DNA from: JANQIO01 sp965601975 | Lineage (GTDB): Bacteria > Pseudomonadota > Gammaproteobacteria > Pseudomonadales > Halieaceae | Assembly (NCBI GenBank): GCA_965601975.1 | Contig: OZ271856.1 | Span: 1,364,001-1,428,000 of the forward strand | Direction: 5' to 3' | Length of the DNA stretch: 64,000 nucleotides | Shown: positions 8,620 to 16,431 of the stretch, one piece after another | How the letters are laid out: each line of letters starts with the position of its first letter | Position numbering within the stretch: position 1 is the stretch's first letter | The notes under the pieces: model-generated | The model's input: the letters and a program-made list of their open reading frames with translations, nothing else | Database searches by the model: none | What the model was told of the DNA's origin: nothing | Program-made: the position numbers and the translations under genes

Positions 8620-9020
8620 CATTGCCTGCCGTCGGTGAGGCCCTGCCTGAAGTGGCCGTCGATATCACTGCGAAACTGATCGTCGCCGGGGCCATCGCTT
8701 CCCGGGATTTCCAGGACGTACACCACGACAAGGATGCCGCTCAGGCCCTGGGCACACCGGATATCTTCATGAACATCCTGACCACCAACGGCCTGGTGGG
8801 TCGCTACGTGACCGACTGGGCCGGCCCCGGTGCGCGCGTGCTGTCGGTGAACATCAAGCTGGGGGCGCCGAACTTTCCCGGCGATTGCATGCACTTCAGC
8901 GGGGAAGTGGTGTCCGTCGATGCGGCCAGTGGTGAGGTCGCTGTATCGGTGGCAGGCCGGAACAGCATTGGCGACCACGTCACTGGGACCGCGCTTGTCG
9001 CACTGCCGACAGCCGGTTGA
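8616..9020 (+). CDS. MaoC-like enoyl-CoA hydratase subunit
   Basis: This 134-aa hot-dog protein carries the R-specific hydratase catalytic pattern D-x4-H in RDFQDVHHD near residues 30-38, with the following aspartate conserved. It overlaps the preceding gene by four bases, which is typical of obligate subunits. Together the two small proteins equal one double-hot-dog hydratase, the architecture of ChsH1-ChsH2 in cholesterol side-chain degradation. Expected reaction: addition of water to a 2-enoyl-CoA. No acyl-CoA dehydrogenase or thiolase is adjacent, so the pathway is incomplete here. Confidence 0.82.
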   Translation: MTLPAVGEALPEVAVDITAKLIVAGAIASRDFQDVHHDKDAAQALGTPDIFMNILTTNGLVGRYVTDWAGPGARVLSVNIKLGAPNFPGDCMHFSGEVVSVDAASGEVAVSVAGRNSIGDHVTGTALVALPTAG

Positions 9021-9072
9021 GTTGCCCTGGCTTAACTGAAATACTTGGTTTTCTAAATTTCGCCTGTCGGGG

Positions 9073-11031
9073 GTGTTTTTGAATCCGAGGCGTCTCCTAC
9101 CCCGGTTCAGCCTGGCCATCGCCCTGGTCTCGCTGTACGCCTGCAAAGTCGAGGTCGTGGTCCCCGAGGGGGGCTCTGTGCGCACCGAGTCCGGCAGCCT
9201 GGTTTGCCTCTCCGGTCAAACCTGCCAGGTCGAGGTCTCCGACCTGTTCTTCGATGAAAATTTCACGGCGACACCTGGCCCGGGCTACCGCTTTGGCGCC
9301 TGGAAGAATCGGGATCGCGGCTTCTTTGGCGGGAAAGAAACGGCAACGGTGCGCCTGTACACAAGCCCGCTGGAAGGCATCGACCTCCTGATGTCCATTC
9401 TTGAAAGCGACCAGGTGTTCTTCCTGGAACCCGTGTTCTACCCGGCGGTGGTGGCCGCCAGCGGGCCCGGTGACTGGCCTGCGTACAACGCAGAACTGGA
9501 AAAGCTTGCCCAGGTCTACGGCGAACGTCCCACGACGATCAACCTGGACGAGTTCTGGTACGAATCGCTGCAGATCCCCGCGGACATGTTCAGCACCCGC
9601 TACGACGAGCTCCAGACCAGTGAGCAACCCGAGCACGGGGTTGGCTATGGCAGCTTCGTCGCGCTCGATGGCAACCGCCAGCTGGTGTTCTACAGCAACT
9701 GGGTACCGGGATCAGCCAGCGCCGGCAGCGCGCTGGCCCTGGAATACGACAACGGCGTGCCGGTGCGGCTGGACGTGATGCGCAATGAGGGCGCCACTCA
9801 CAGCTGGGTACTGGACAACGGTGACGGCAGCAGCTCAGTGGTCTTCATGGGGGTCGACGAAGGCAAGTTACCCGACAGGTCCGACGCCCCGATCATCGAA
9901 TACGACATTGCCGGCCGGGTATTTCGCGAACTCGGGATCCGCTCGGCGAGCCACAGTTCAGTGCCCTTCGACTATGACGCCGACGGCGATGAAGACGTGG
10001 TCGCCCAGAGCTGGGGGCCGCCCTTTGATACCAATTTCGTGCTGCAGAACAACGGCGGCACGTTCGAGGCCGTGCAGCTGGCGCAGTGGGGAGATGCCAT
10101 CAGCGGCATGTCCCTGGCGCCCTATCATGTGGACGCATCCCTCAAGTTGGGCCTGGTGGTCACCGACGCGGTGCCCGATGCCCGGTTTGGCGTGGATCTG
10201 AAACGGAACTTCACCGCCGAGCTGAGTGCGGACCTCAGTGCGGTCGAAAATGTGGCATTGCTACCCACGGCCTATTTTGACCGGCCGGCGTTTACCGATG
10301 TGCCCCAGGTCATCCCGGACTGGGACAACGATGTGGGCAAGTCACACGATGTCTCGGCGAAGGTGCTGGATGTCGACTATGACGGGGACGACGATGTCGT
10401 CATCTCGTCGATGATCTGGAGCGACGAGTTTCCCTATGTGGTCCTGCAGATTCTGATCAACCGGGACGGCCAGTGGGTGGATGAGACTGACACGCGCCTG
10501 TTCAACTGGAGCCTGCCCGGGGGTGGGGCTCACCGGGTGGATTTCCGCGATGTGAACGGTGACGGGTTTGTCGACATCCTGGTCTCCGATCACGGCGTAC
10601 CCTGGCGCATGCTGGATAGCGCAGGAGTTGACCATGATGTGGGAGGGGGTAGCCGGGTGCTGGTGAACGACGGCACCGGGCATTTTGCCGTGGTCGCCCA
10701 TGCCCAGATTCTCGGCGGTGACGGGTTCCTGCCGTCCCATGTGCCGTTCATGGACGCCGCCGGAGAGCTGAACTGGGCGGTGATGGATACGGTGGGCAGC
10801 AACCAGGTCAGGGTGATCACTCGATCACTGAACATGAGGCTTTCCACCGGCCCCAATGGCATCGACCCGGCGGACTTCGGCGCGCCGGGATTCAACGAGT
10901 TTTATTATCTGCTGCATAACGCGGACGTGGTGCAGGCGGTCCGCGATGGGGATTACGATTCGGGATTACAGCACTATCTGGCTTTGGGGCGGAACCAGGG
11001 CCGGGCGGCAAGCGCGCCCGGCGGGAATTGA
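9073..11031 (+). CDS. FG-GAP/VCBS-repeat lipoprotein
   Basis: The 652-aa product has a lipoprotein signal with lipobox LYAC (C24), so it is probably membrane-anchored and exported. The N-terminal part contains a small domain with two cysteines (CLSGQTC). At least three calcium-binding-type repeats follow: FDYDADGDEDVV, DVDYDGDDDVVI and FRDVNGDGFVDILV, as in beta-propeller FG-GAP proteins. The C-terminal 40 residues contain a short module (FYYLLHNADVVQAV through HYLALGRNQGR) that occurs in secreted proteins of many bacteria. The start is a GTG at 9073, and a TTG six bases later is possible. Role unknown; surface binding or adhesion is a reasonable guess. Confidence 0.75.
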   Translation: MFLNPRRLLPRFSLAIALVSLYACKVEVVVPEGGSVRTESGSLVCLSGQTCQVEVSDLFFDENFTATPGPGYRFGAWKNRDRGFFGGKETATVRLYTSPLEGIDLLMSILESDQVFFLEPVFYPAVVAASGPGDWPAYNAELEKLAQVYGERPTTINLDEFWYESLQIPADMFSTRYDELQTSEQPEHGVGYGSFVALDGNRQLVFYSNWVPGSASAGSALALEYDNGVPVRLDVMRNEGATHSWVLDNGDGSSSVVFMGVDEGKLPDRSDAPIIEYDIAGRVFRELGIRSASHSSVPFDYDADGDEDVVAQSWGPPFDTNFVLQNNGGTFEAVQLAQWGDAISGMSLAPYHVDASLKLGLVVTDAVPDARFGVDLKRNFTAELSADLSAVENVALLPTAYFDRPAFTDVPQVIPDWDNDVGKSHDVSAKVLDVDYDGDDDVVISSMIWSDEFPYVVLQILINRDGQWVDETDTRLFNWSLPGGGAHRVDFRDVNGDGFVDILVSDHGVPWRMLDSAGVDHDVGGGSRVLVNDGTGHFAVVAHAQILGGDGFLPSHVPFMDAAGELNWAVMDTVGSNQVRVITRSLNMRLSTGPNGIDPADFGAPGFNEFYYLLHNADVVQAVRDGDYDSGLQHYLALGRNQGRAASAPGGN

Positions 11032-11053
11032 GTCCGGAAGTCTGGTGCGGTAG

Positions 11054-11404
11054 CTAGCCTGCCGAGAACATCACCAGTAACAGCATGTCTTCCTCGATCT
11101 CGAAGAAGCTGTGTTCCATGGTGGCCCCCACGTACAGCATCATGCCCGGCTTGACCTCGCGCTCCTCGTCCTTGAGCCGCATGCGGGCCTTGCCCTCGAG
11201 TACGAAGTAGACCTCGTCCTCATCGTGGGGCGCCTGCATGTCCTTGCTGCCGGCCGCCAGCCTGTAGAGGCCGCAGCTCAGCGACGGGACATTGAGCATT
11301 TCCAGGTATTCAACGGGTGCGCCTTCGAAGCGCTGTTTCGCCTCAGCGACATCGATGACTTGCCAGCCTTCGTCAAAGGCTTCCTTACTGGCCACATTTG
11401 CCAT
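11054..11404 (-). CDS. Small cupin-domain protein
   Basis: The 116-aa product is a single cupin barrel: motif 1 is APHDEDEVYFVLEGKARM and motif 2 is GMMLYVGATMEHSFFEI. The His/Glu/His metal ligands expected of cupins are visible. The ATG at 11404 (MANVASKEAF) is the natural start; the longer frame would run through the homopolymer tract upstream. It follows the Lrp-type regulator on the same strand, with its RBS region formed by an 11-G run. Function cannot be told from the fold. Confidence 0.75.
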   Translation of the reverse strand: MANVASKEAFDEGWQVIDVAEAKQRFEGAPVEYLEMLNVPSLSCGLYRLAAGSKDMQAPHDEDEVYFVLEGKARMRLKDEEREVKPGMMLYVGATMEHSFFEIEEDMLLLVMFSAG

Positions 11405-11413
11405 GTTGCACTG

Positions 11414-11424
11414 CCCCCCCCCCC
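11414..11424. repeat. Homopolymer tract C11 (G11 on the cupin coding strand)
   Basis: Eleven consecutive C residues lie in the 32-base gap between the Lrp-type gene stop and the cupin start codon, followed by GGG. On the transcript this is a run of G that ends nine bases before the cupin ATG, where the Shine-Dalgarno sequence should be. Confidence 0.9.
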
Positions 11425-11436
11425 GGGAATCATTGA

Positions 11437-11919
11437 TCAATAACTATACTGGGTGCCCTGCACCGCGGGAAGTGGCAGGGCCGTGTCAAATTTGAGCTGA
11501 CGCAAGGCAATGTTGGACCGAACCTGGGCAATGCCCTCCAGGCCGAACAGGAACTCTTCCAGGAAGCGGTCGAAGCTCTCGATATCGGCTGTGACGACCC
11601 GGAGGATGAAGTCGGCATCGCCGGTGGTCGCAAAGCACTCCAGCACCTCCGGGCGGTCGCGCACTGCGGCCTCGAAATCCACCGTGCTGCCGCGCTGGTG
11701 GCGCGACAGGGACACATGCACAAAGGCACAGAGCTTGAGCCCCAGCCGCTCCCGGTCCAGCTGCGCCGTATAGCGGGCAATGGTGCCGTCCGCCTCCAGG
11801 GCGCGCACGCGGCGCCAGCAGGCGGCGGTGGAGATGCCCACTTCGCCGGCCAGGTCCTGGTTGCTGATCCGGCCCTGGCGCTGCAGGGCCGCGAGAATGC
11901 GGATATCGGTGCCATCCAT
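11437..11919 (-). CDS. Lrp/AsnC family transcriptional regulator
   Basis: This 160-aa protein has the usual two-part build: an N-terminal winged helix (DIRILAALQRQGRISNQDLA, then VGISTAACWRRVRALEADG) and a C-terminal RAM ligand-binding domain (AFVHVSLS, TTGDADFILRVV). The length is standard. It is divergent from the phenylalanine hydroxylase operon across 141 AT-rich bases, so it probably senses an aromatic amino acid and controls that operon; this is inference from position. The cupin gene lies directly downstream on the same strand. Confidence 0.88.
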   Translation of the reverse strand: MDGTDIRILAALQRQGRISNQDLAGEVGISTAACWRRVRALEADGTIARYTAQLDRERLGLKLCAFVHVSLSRHQRGSTVDFEAAVRDRPEVLECFATTGDADFILRVVTADIESFDRFLEEFLFGLEGIAQVRSNIALRQLKFDTALPLPAVQGTQYSY

Positions 11920-12060
11920 CGTTTGATTCGTCAGCCTCTAGCGTAATAGTAGAAAGAAAATACCTATTTATGGATAAAAAAGAAATAATAATTCTATTCT
12001 GCTGGAATCTGGAGAATAACTGGAAAGCAAATTTCTGCCCTGACGGGCTACACTGACAAC
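11920..12060. promoter_or_regulatory. AT-rich divergent control region between Lrp regulator and hydroxylase operon
   Basis: The segment 11945-12000 is strikingly AT-rich compared with its surroundings (for example AAAAAAGAAATAATAATTC), as expected for Lrp-family binding DNA. No Shine-Dalgarno sequence precedes the hydroxylase ATG, and a TACACT hexamer lies only seven bases upstream of it, so a leaderless transcript is possible. Both ideas are unproven. Confidence 0.45.
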
Positions 12061-13794
12061 ATGATCGAGAATATCCCCGAACACCTGCAGCAGTTCGTCG
12101 CCGAGCAGAATTACACCCGGCGCTACACCGCCCGGGACCAGGCCGTGTGGCGCTACGCCATGCGGCAACTGGTGTCCCAGCTCAGGCACTCGGCCCACCC
12201 GGTGTACTTCGAGGGCCTCAAAAAGACCGGCATTTCCATCGAGCGCATTCCCTCCATAGACGAGATGAACGAGTGCCTGGCCGACCTGGGATGGCGTGCC
12301 GTCGTGGTGGATGGCTTCATTCCGCCGCAGGCGTTCATGGAACTCCAGCAAAACCGCATCCTGGCAATCGCCCTGGATATGCGCTCCATCGATCACATTC
12401 TCTACACCCCGGCGCCGGACATCATCCACGAGTCCGCCGGCCACGCGCCGATCATTGCCGACGAGGAGTACTCCGATTACCTGCAGCGCTTCGGCGAGGT
12501 GGGTGTGAAGGCCATGTACAACCATCACGACGTCGCTCTCTACGAGGCGATCCGTGAGCTCTCCATCGTCAAGGAGTGCCCTGATTCCACTCCGGAAGAG
12601 ATCGCCGCCGCCGAGGCGGAGCTTAAGCGCTGCAGCGCCGATGACAGCCCGCCGTCGGAAATGGCGCTGTTGGGGCGGCTGCACTGGTGGACGGTGGAGT
12701 ACGGTCTGGTGGGCGAACCGGAACACTACCAGCTGTTTGGCGCGGGCCTGCTGTCGTCTCTCGGCGAAAGCACCGCCTGCCTGTTGCCCGAGGTCGCCAA
12801 ACTGCCCCTGACCGCCGATGCGATTCTCACCCCCTACGACATTACCCGCCAGCAGCCGCAGCTGTTCGTGACCAAGAGCTGCCGCCACCTCACGCAGGTG
12901 CTGGATGAGTACGCAGAGACCATGTGCTACAACCGCGGCGGCGCGGAATCGGTACAGGTAGCGATCGACAGCGCGGTGGTGGCGACCTGCGAGTACAGCT
13001 CCGGCCTGCAGGTCAGCGGCCATTTCAATCGGCTGCTGACCAATGCGCTGGGCCGGGAAGTCTACGTCGGCACCACGGGTCCCACCCAGCTGGCCTACCG
13101 GGATCGGGAACTGGACGGTCACGGTATCAAGTACCACGCCGAGGGTTTCGGCTCGCCGGTGGGGCGCCTGTGCAACCTGATGAAACCGCTTGAGGACGCC
13201 AGCGAGTACGAGCTACAGGCCATGGATATCCGCCGTCACGAGCCGGTGGTGCTGGACTTCCTGTCGGGTGTGCGGGTAGAGGGAACCCTGGATTCGGTGC
13301 TGAAGGAAGACCATCGCATCCTGCTGATGAGCTTTTCCGACTGCACGGTGACCGGTCCCGAGGGCGAGGAGCTGTTCCGGCCCGAGTGGGGGCAGTACGA
13401 CATGGCGGTAGGGGAGCACATCACCAGCGTTTACCCGGGCAGCGCGGACCGGGGCCGTTTCGATGTCTATCCGCCGGCCTCGCCGAAGAAGACCCGCCAG
13501 GTGGATTGGAGCGAGCAGGATGCGCAGGAGTTTGGCCTGTACCGGCGGATTCGCGAGCTGCGGGAGGCCGGTGCCGGAGATGACGCGCTTGCGGAGGTCT
13601 CCGAACAGGCCCTGCAGCAGGCGCCGGAAGCCTGGCTGCTGTGGCTGGAACTACTGGAACTGGCCGCATCCGGCGGCACCCTGGCGGCGGAGCTGCGACA
13701 GCGGCTCGCTGATCTTGCTGAATCTGACCCGGAAAAGCGGCTGCTTATTGAGCGCGGCATCAAGCTGGTAGACAATCATTCGCTGGCCGCCTGA
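12061..13794 (+). CDS. Aromatic amino acid hydroxylase (phenylalanine 4-monooxygenase), long form
   Basis: The enzyme uses tetrahydrobiopterin, iron and oxygen to hydroxylate phenylalanine to tyrosine. The catalytic domain shows the iron site H123 and H128 in DIIHESAGHAP and E213 in HWWTVEYGL. At 577 aa it is about twice the length of the classical proteobacterial PhhA. The extra C-terminal half (from about residue 300) includes conserved-looking blocks such as GGAESVQVAIDSAVVATCEY and a helical, leucine/alanine-rich tail. Similar long forms exist in some other bacteria. The usual partner, pterin carbinolamine dehydratase (phhB), is not in the window. An aminotransferase follows 20 bases downstream. 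Confidence 0.88.
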   Translation: MIENIPEHLQQFVAEQNYTRRYTARDQAVWRYAMRQLVSQLRHSAHPVYFEGLKKTGISIERIPSIDEMNECLADLGWRAVVVDGFIPPQAFMELQQNRILAIALDMRSIDHILYTPAPDIIHESAGHAPIIADEEYSDYLQRFGEVGVKAMYNHHDVALYEAIRELSIVKECPDSTPEEIAAAEAELKRCSADDSPPSEMALLGRLHWWTVEYGLVGEPEHYQLFGAGLLSSLGESTACLLPEVAKLPLTADAILTPYDITRQQPQLFVTKSCRHLTQVLDEYAETMCYNRGGAESVQVAIDSAVVATCEYSSGLQVSGHFNRLLTNALGREVYVGTTGPTQLAYRDRELDGHGIKYHAEGFGSPVGRLCNLMKPLEDASEYELQAMDIRRHEPVVLDFLSGVRVEGTLDSVLKEDHRILLMSFSDCTVTGPEGEELFRPEWGQYDMAVGEHITSVYPGSADRGRFDVYPPASPKKTRQVDWSEQDAQEFGLYRRIRELREAGAGDDALAEVSEQALQQAPEAWLLWLELLELAASGGTLAAELRQRLADLAESDPEKRLLIERGIKLVDNHSLAA

Positions 13795-13814
13795 CCTGAT
13801 ACGGAATACTGAAC

Positions 13815-15002
13815 ATGTTTGAAACCCTGGAGCGCCTGCCCGCGGACCCTATTCTCGGTCTTTCCGCCGCCTGTGCGGCGGACCCCAATCCCGACAAGGT
13901 GGATCTCACCGTCGGCGTCTACAAGGACGAGGGCGGCCTGACGCCGGTCTTCTCCGCCGTTGCCCGGGCCCAGGAGGCACTGACCGAGCGCGAGGTCACC
14001 AAGGCCTACATGCCCCAGGTGGGCGACGCCAATTACAACCGCGGCATTCGGGAACTGCTGCTGGGGGCGGAGCATCCCGCCCTTACTGGCGGCCGCGTGG
14101 CCAGCATCCAGGCGCCTGGGGGCTGCGGCGCCCTGCGTATCGGCGCCGAGCTGATCAAGGCTGCCAAACCCGAGGCAAAGGTGTGGATCAGCACGCCCAC
14201 CTGGCCCAACCATATTCCCCTGATCGGCTCGGTCGGTCTGGAATTCATGGAGTACCGCTACTACGACCCCGCCACGCATACGGTGGATTTCGAGGGCATG
14301 CTGGAGGACCTCGGCCAGGCCCAGCCCGGCGACGTCCTGCTGTTGCACGGTTGCTGTCACAACCCCTGTGGGGCCGACCTCAACGAAGAGCAGTGGGTGG
14401 CGGTGACGAAACTGGTCGCCGAGCGCGGGCTGATGCCTTTCATCGATACCGCCTACCAGGGTATGGGAGCCGGGCTGGATGAGGATGCCTTTGGCGTTCG
14501 CCACATGGCCGGGGAGTTGCCCGAAGTGCTGGTGGCGGCGTCCAATTCCAAGAATATGGGTCTGTACCGGGAGCGCACCGGCGCCATGGTATTCATCGGC
14601 AAGGACACCGACGAGGCCGAGGTCGTCAGCTCACAGGGCACCAAGGCCGCGCGCAAGATCTATTCCATGCCGCCGGCCCACGGCGCCATCCTCGCCGGCA
14701 TGGTGCTGACCGACGAGGCGCTGAACAACAGCTGGCGCACGGAGCTGGCGCAGATGTGCGAGCGGATCAACGCCGTGCGCAACCTGCTGGCAGAGCGGCT
14801 CGGCGCGGCCACAGGGCAGGATTTCGACTTTATCCGGCGGGAGAACGGCATGTTCTCTTTCCTGGGCCTCAGCGGCGACCAGGTGACCAGGCTGCGTGAA
14901 GAGTTCAGCGTCTATATGGTGGGCTCGTCGCGCATCAACGTGGCGGGCGTGAATCACTCGAACATCGACTACCTTGCGCAGTCGGTGGCGAAGGTGCTGT
15001 AA
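13815..15002 (+). CDS. Aromatic/aspartate aminotransferase, class I PLP enzyme
   Basis: The 395-aa product is colinear with AspC/TyrB. It begins FETLERLPADPILGLSAACA and has HGCCHNPCGADL, DTAYQGMG and the PLP-binding lysine K246 in SNSKNMGLYRERTG. It transfers the amino group of tyrosine or phenylalanine to 2-oxoglutarate. Placed directly after the phenylalanine hydroxylase, it most likely acts on the tyrosine produced, giving 4-hydroxyphenylpyruvate for the homogentisate route; those genes are not in the window. Aspartate activity cannot be excluded. Confidence 0.88.
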   Translation: MFETLERLPADPILGLSAACAADPNPDKVDLTVGVYKDEGGLTPVFSAVARAQEALTEREVTKAYMPQVGDANYNRGIRELLLGAEHPALTGGRVASIQAPGGCGALRIGAELIKAAKPEAKVWISTPTWPNHIPLIGSVGLEFMEYRYYDPATHTVDFEGMLEDLGQAQPGDVLLLHGCCHNPCGADLNEEQWVAVTKLVAERGLMPFIDTAYQGMGAGLDEDAFGVRHMAGELPEVLVAASNSKNMGLYRERTGAMVFIGKDTDEAEVVSSQGTKAARKIYSMPPAHGAILAGMVLTDEALNNSWRTELAQMCERINAVRNLLAERLGAATGQDFDFIRRENGMFSFLGLSGDQVTRLREEFSVYMVGSSRINVAGVNHSNIDYLAQSVAKVL

Positions 15003-15008
15003 GCGTCG

Positions 15009-15407
15009 CTATTTAAAAACGTCGGGGCAGCCGCCGTACTCGTTGAATTTGGGATCCCAGCGGCGCACGTCGTTGGCGCGGCGCCAGCGACTGTGGAAGA
15101 ACTCCATCAGGCACGGCCCTGAATCGACCTCCACCATGAACAGGTCTCCCTCGCTGACGTCCTCATAGCGGGGATAGTCCCGGCCGCGTCCCCAGGTCAG
15201 GCCGCCGCGGCTCTCCGCATAGTTGAGCCAGAACTGCTCGGGGGTGACCCAGGCGCTGGCCACCGCATCCCAGGCGCGGGTGTCGCCGGCTTCGCGAATC
15301 TCTCCGTGGCGCGGCGTCTGCGCCATACCCGGAATTGGCAGTGTACTGGCCATCCCCAGGGCGGCCATCATGGCGGCAAGCTTAAGGCCATTGTGGTGAA
15401 CGGACAT
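15009..15407 (-). CDS. Conserved secreted protein of unknown function
   Basis: The 132-aa product has a signal peptide (MSVHHNGLKLAAMMAALGMA) with a probable cleavage after GMAQ near residue 30. The mature part is rich in aromatic and charged residues, with the block CLMEFFHSRWRRANDVRRWD and two cysteines that could form a disulfide. I recognise it as a conserved hypothetical type but know no function. It is convergent with the aminotransferase gene, six bases from its stop. Confidence 0.65.
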   Translation of the reverse strand: MSVHHNGLKLAAMMAALGMASTLPIPGMAQTPRHGEIREAGDTRAWDAVASAWVTPEQFWLNYAESRGGLTWGRGRDYPRYEDVSEGDLFMVEVDSGPCLMEFFHSRWRRANDVRRWDPKFNEYGGCPDVFK

Positions 15408-15421
15408 GGTGAGCCCTCGTT

Positions 15422-15586
15422 TTAGCTGTCTTCTTCGACCTCTAAAATCTCACCAGTTCCGCTGACTTCTATTTCGTATTCCCTGCCACCGGCAGTGCTC
15501 TCGAGTTCGTAGACCTTTTGTCCATCTTCTTCCTCGATTTCCGCCTCGGTGAGCTGGAATCCCGGTACCGCCTGTTGGGCCAGGCG
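15422..15586 (-). pseudogene. PepSY-domain gene remnant without a start codon
   Basis: The frame ending at TAA 15422-15424 encodes a nearly complete PepSY-like module (AVPGFQLTEAEIEEEDGQK, then YELESTAGGREYEIEVSGTG). Reading upstream there is no ATG, GTG or TTG before the frame enters a 14-bp tandem repeat and then the coding region of the thiamine kinase in another frame. A signal peptide, normal for such proteins, is absent. It looks like a small periplasmic PepSY gene whose 5' end was lost or overwritten. A non-standard start cannot be ruled out. Confidence 0.5.
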
Positions 15587-15633
15587 CAGCCGGCCAGGCG
15601 CGGCCGGCCAGGCGCGGCCGGCTAGGCCTGGCC
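15578..15633. repeat. 14-bp tandem repeat, about four units
   Basis: GGCCAGGCGCGGCC occurs at 15592-15605 and 15606-15619 exactly, at 15578-15591 with one change, and at 15620-15633 in degenerate form. The array straddles the stop codon of the thiamine kinase and the broken start of the PepSY remnant. Confidence 0.85.
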
Positions 15634-16431
15634 CGCGAATTCCTCCAGGGCCTTCATGGCATCGGCCCAGAGTGCCGACAGCTCCCAGTAGATGCGGCGG
15701 TTCAGGTCCAGTCGCCTCAACTCTGCTGCGTCGGGCGCACGCTGCAGCCAGGCCGCGTGCAGGGTCTCGGCCTGGTCGTCTGACAGACCGTCGCCCTCGA
15801 TGACCGCGGCCAGGTCGAACCAGGGGTCGCCCATGGCGGCGTACTCCCAGTCCAGGGCATACACCTTGCCGCCGTGCTCCAGGCGATTGGCCAGGAGCAG
15901 GTCGTTGTGGCACAGGCACTGCACCGGCGGCATGGCGTCGATCTCTTTGCAGGCTTCCAGCAGCTTTTCGGAGATGTCTCCCCCGTCGGAAAGATGCAGG
16001 TAGCGTCTCGCCCGCTGCTCGGGGTCCATATGAAATCGCACCGGGGGCAGCGCGTGAATATTGCGCAGCAGCGCCGCCACGGCTTCCAGGTCCGCGACGG
16101 GTTCCGGGTCAGGCTCCAGGTATTCGCAGATCAATACGCCGATATCGGGATTGGCGTAGACCGGCTGCGGTGAGAGACCCGCGGCGGCGGCCTTGTACAG
16201 CACGCGCCACTCGACACTGCGGCTCAGGCCCAGGCGGTGCGGATCGAAGCCGTCGATGCGCACTACCCACTGGCGCTGGCCATCGGTGACAAAGACGGTG
16301 GTGTTGGTGTGGCCACGGGGCATCGGGGCCAGGAACTCAGGTTCCCGGTCCGGTGGGGTCGACCACCGACGCCACTGGCCGAGAGCCTGATCCAGTCTCA
16401 GGCTGACTGGGCGCGGTAGTGTCGGGTCCAT
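15622..16431 (-). CDS. thiK: APH/choline-kinase-fold kinase, probable thiamine kinase
   Basis: The 269-aa product has the phosphotransferase signature: catalytic loop CHNDLLLAN (H-N-D and a downstream N) and the metal-binding DWEYAAMGDPWFDLA. The ATG at 16431 overlaps the permease gene by 34 bases; the longer frame is antisense noise. By motif alone it could phosphorylate choline, an aminoglycoside or thiamine. Its place as the last gene of a TPP-riboswitch operon makes thiamine kinase (ThiK/YcfN type, making thiamine phosphate) the best call. ThiL would still be needed to reach TPP. The symbol rests on context. Confidence 0.7.
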   Translation of the reverse strand: MDPTLPRPVSLRLDQALGQWRRWSTPPDREPEFLAPMPRGHTNTTVFVTDGQRQWVVRIDGFDPHRLGLSRSVEWRVLYKAAAAGLSPQPVYANPDIGVLICEYLEPDPEPVADLEAVAALLRNIHALPPVRFHMDPEQRARRYLHLSDGGDISEKLLEACKEIDAMPPVQCLCHNDLLLANRLEHGGKVYALDWEYAAMGDPWFDLAAVIEGDGLSDDQAETLHAAWLQRAPDAAELRRLDLNRRIYWELSALWADAMKALEEFAGQA

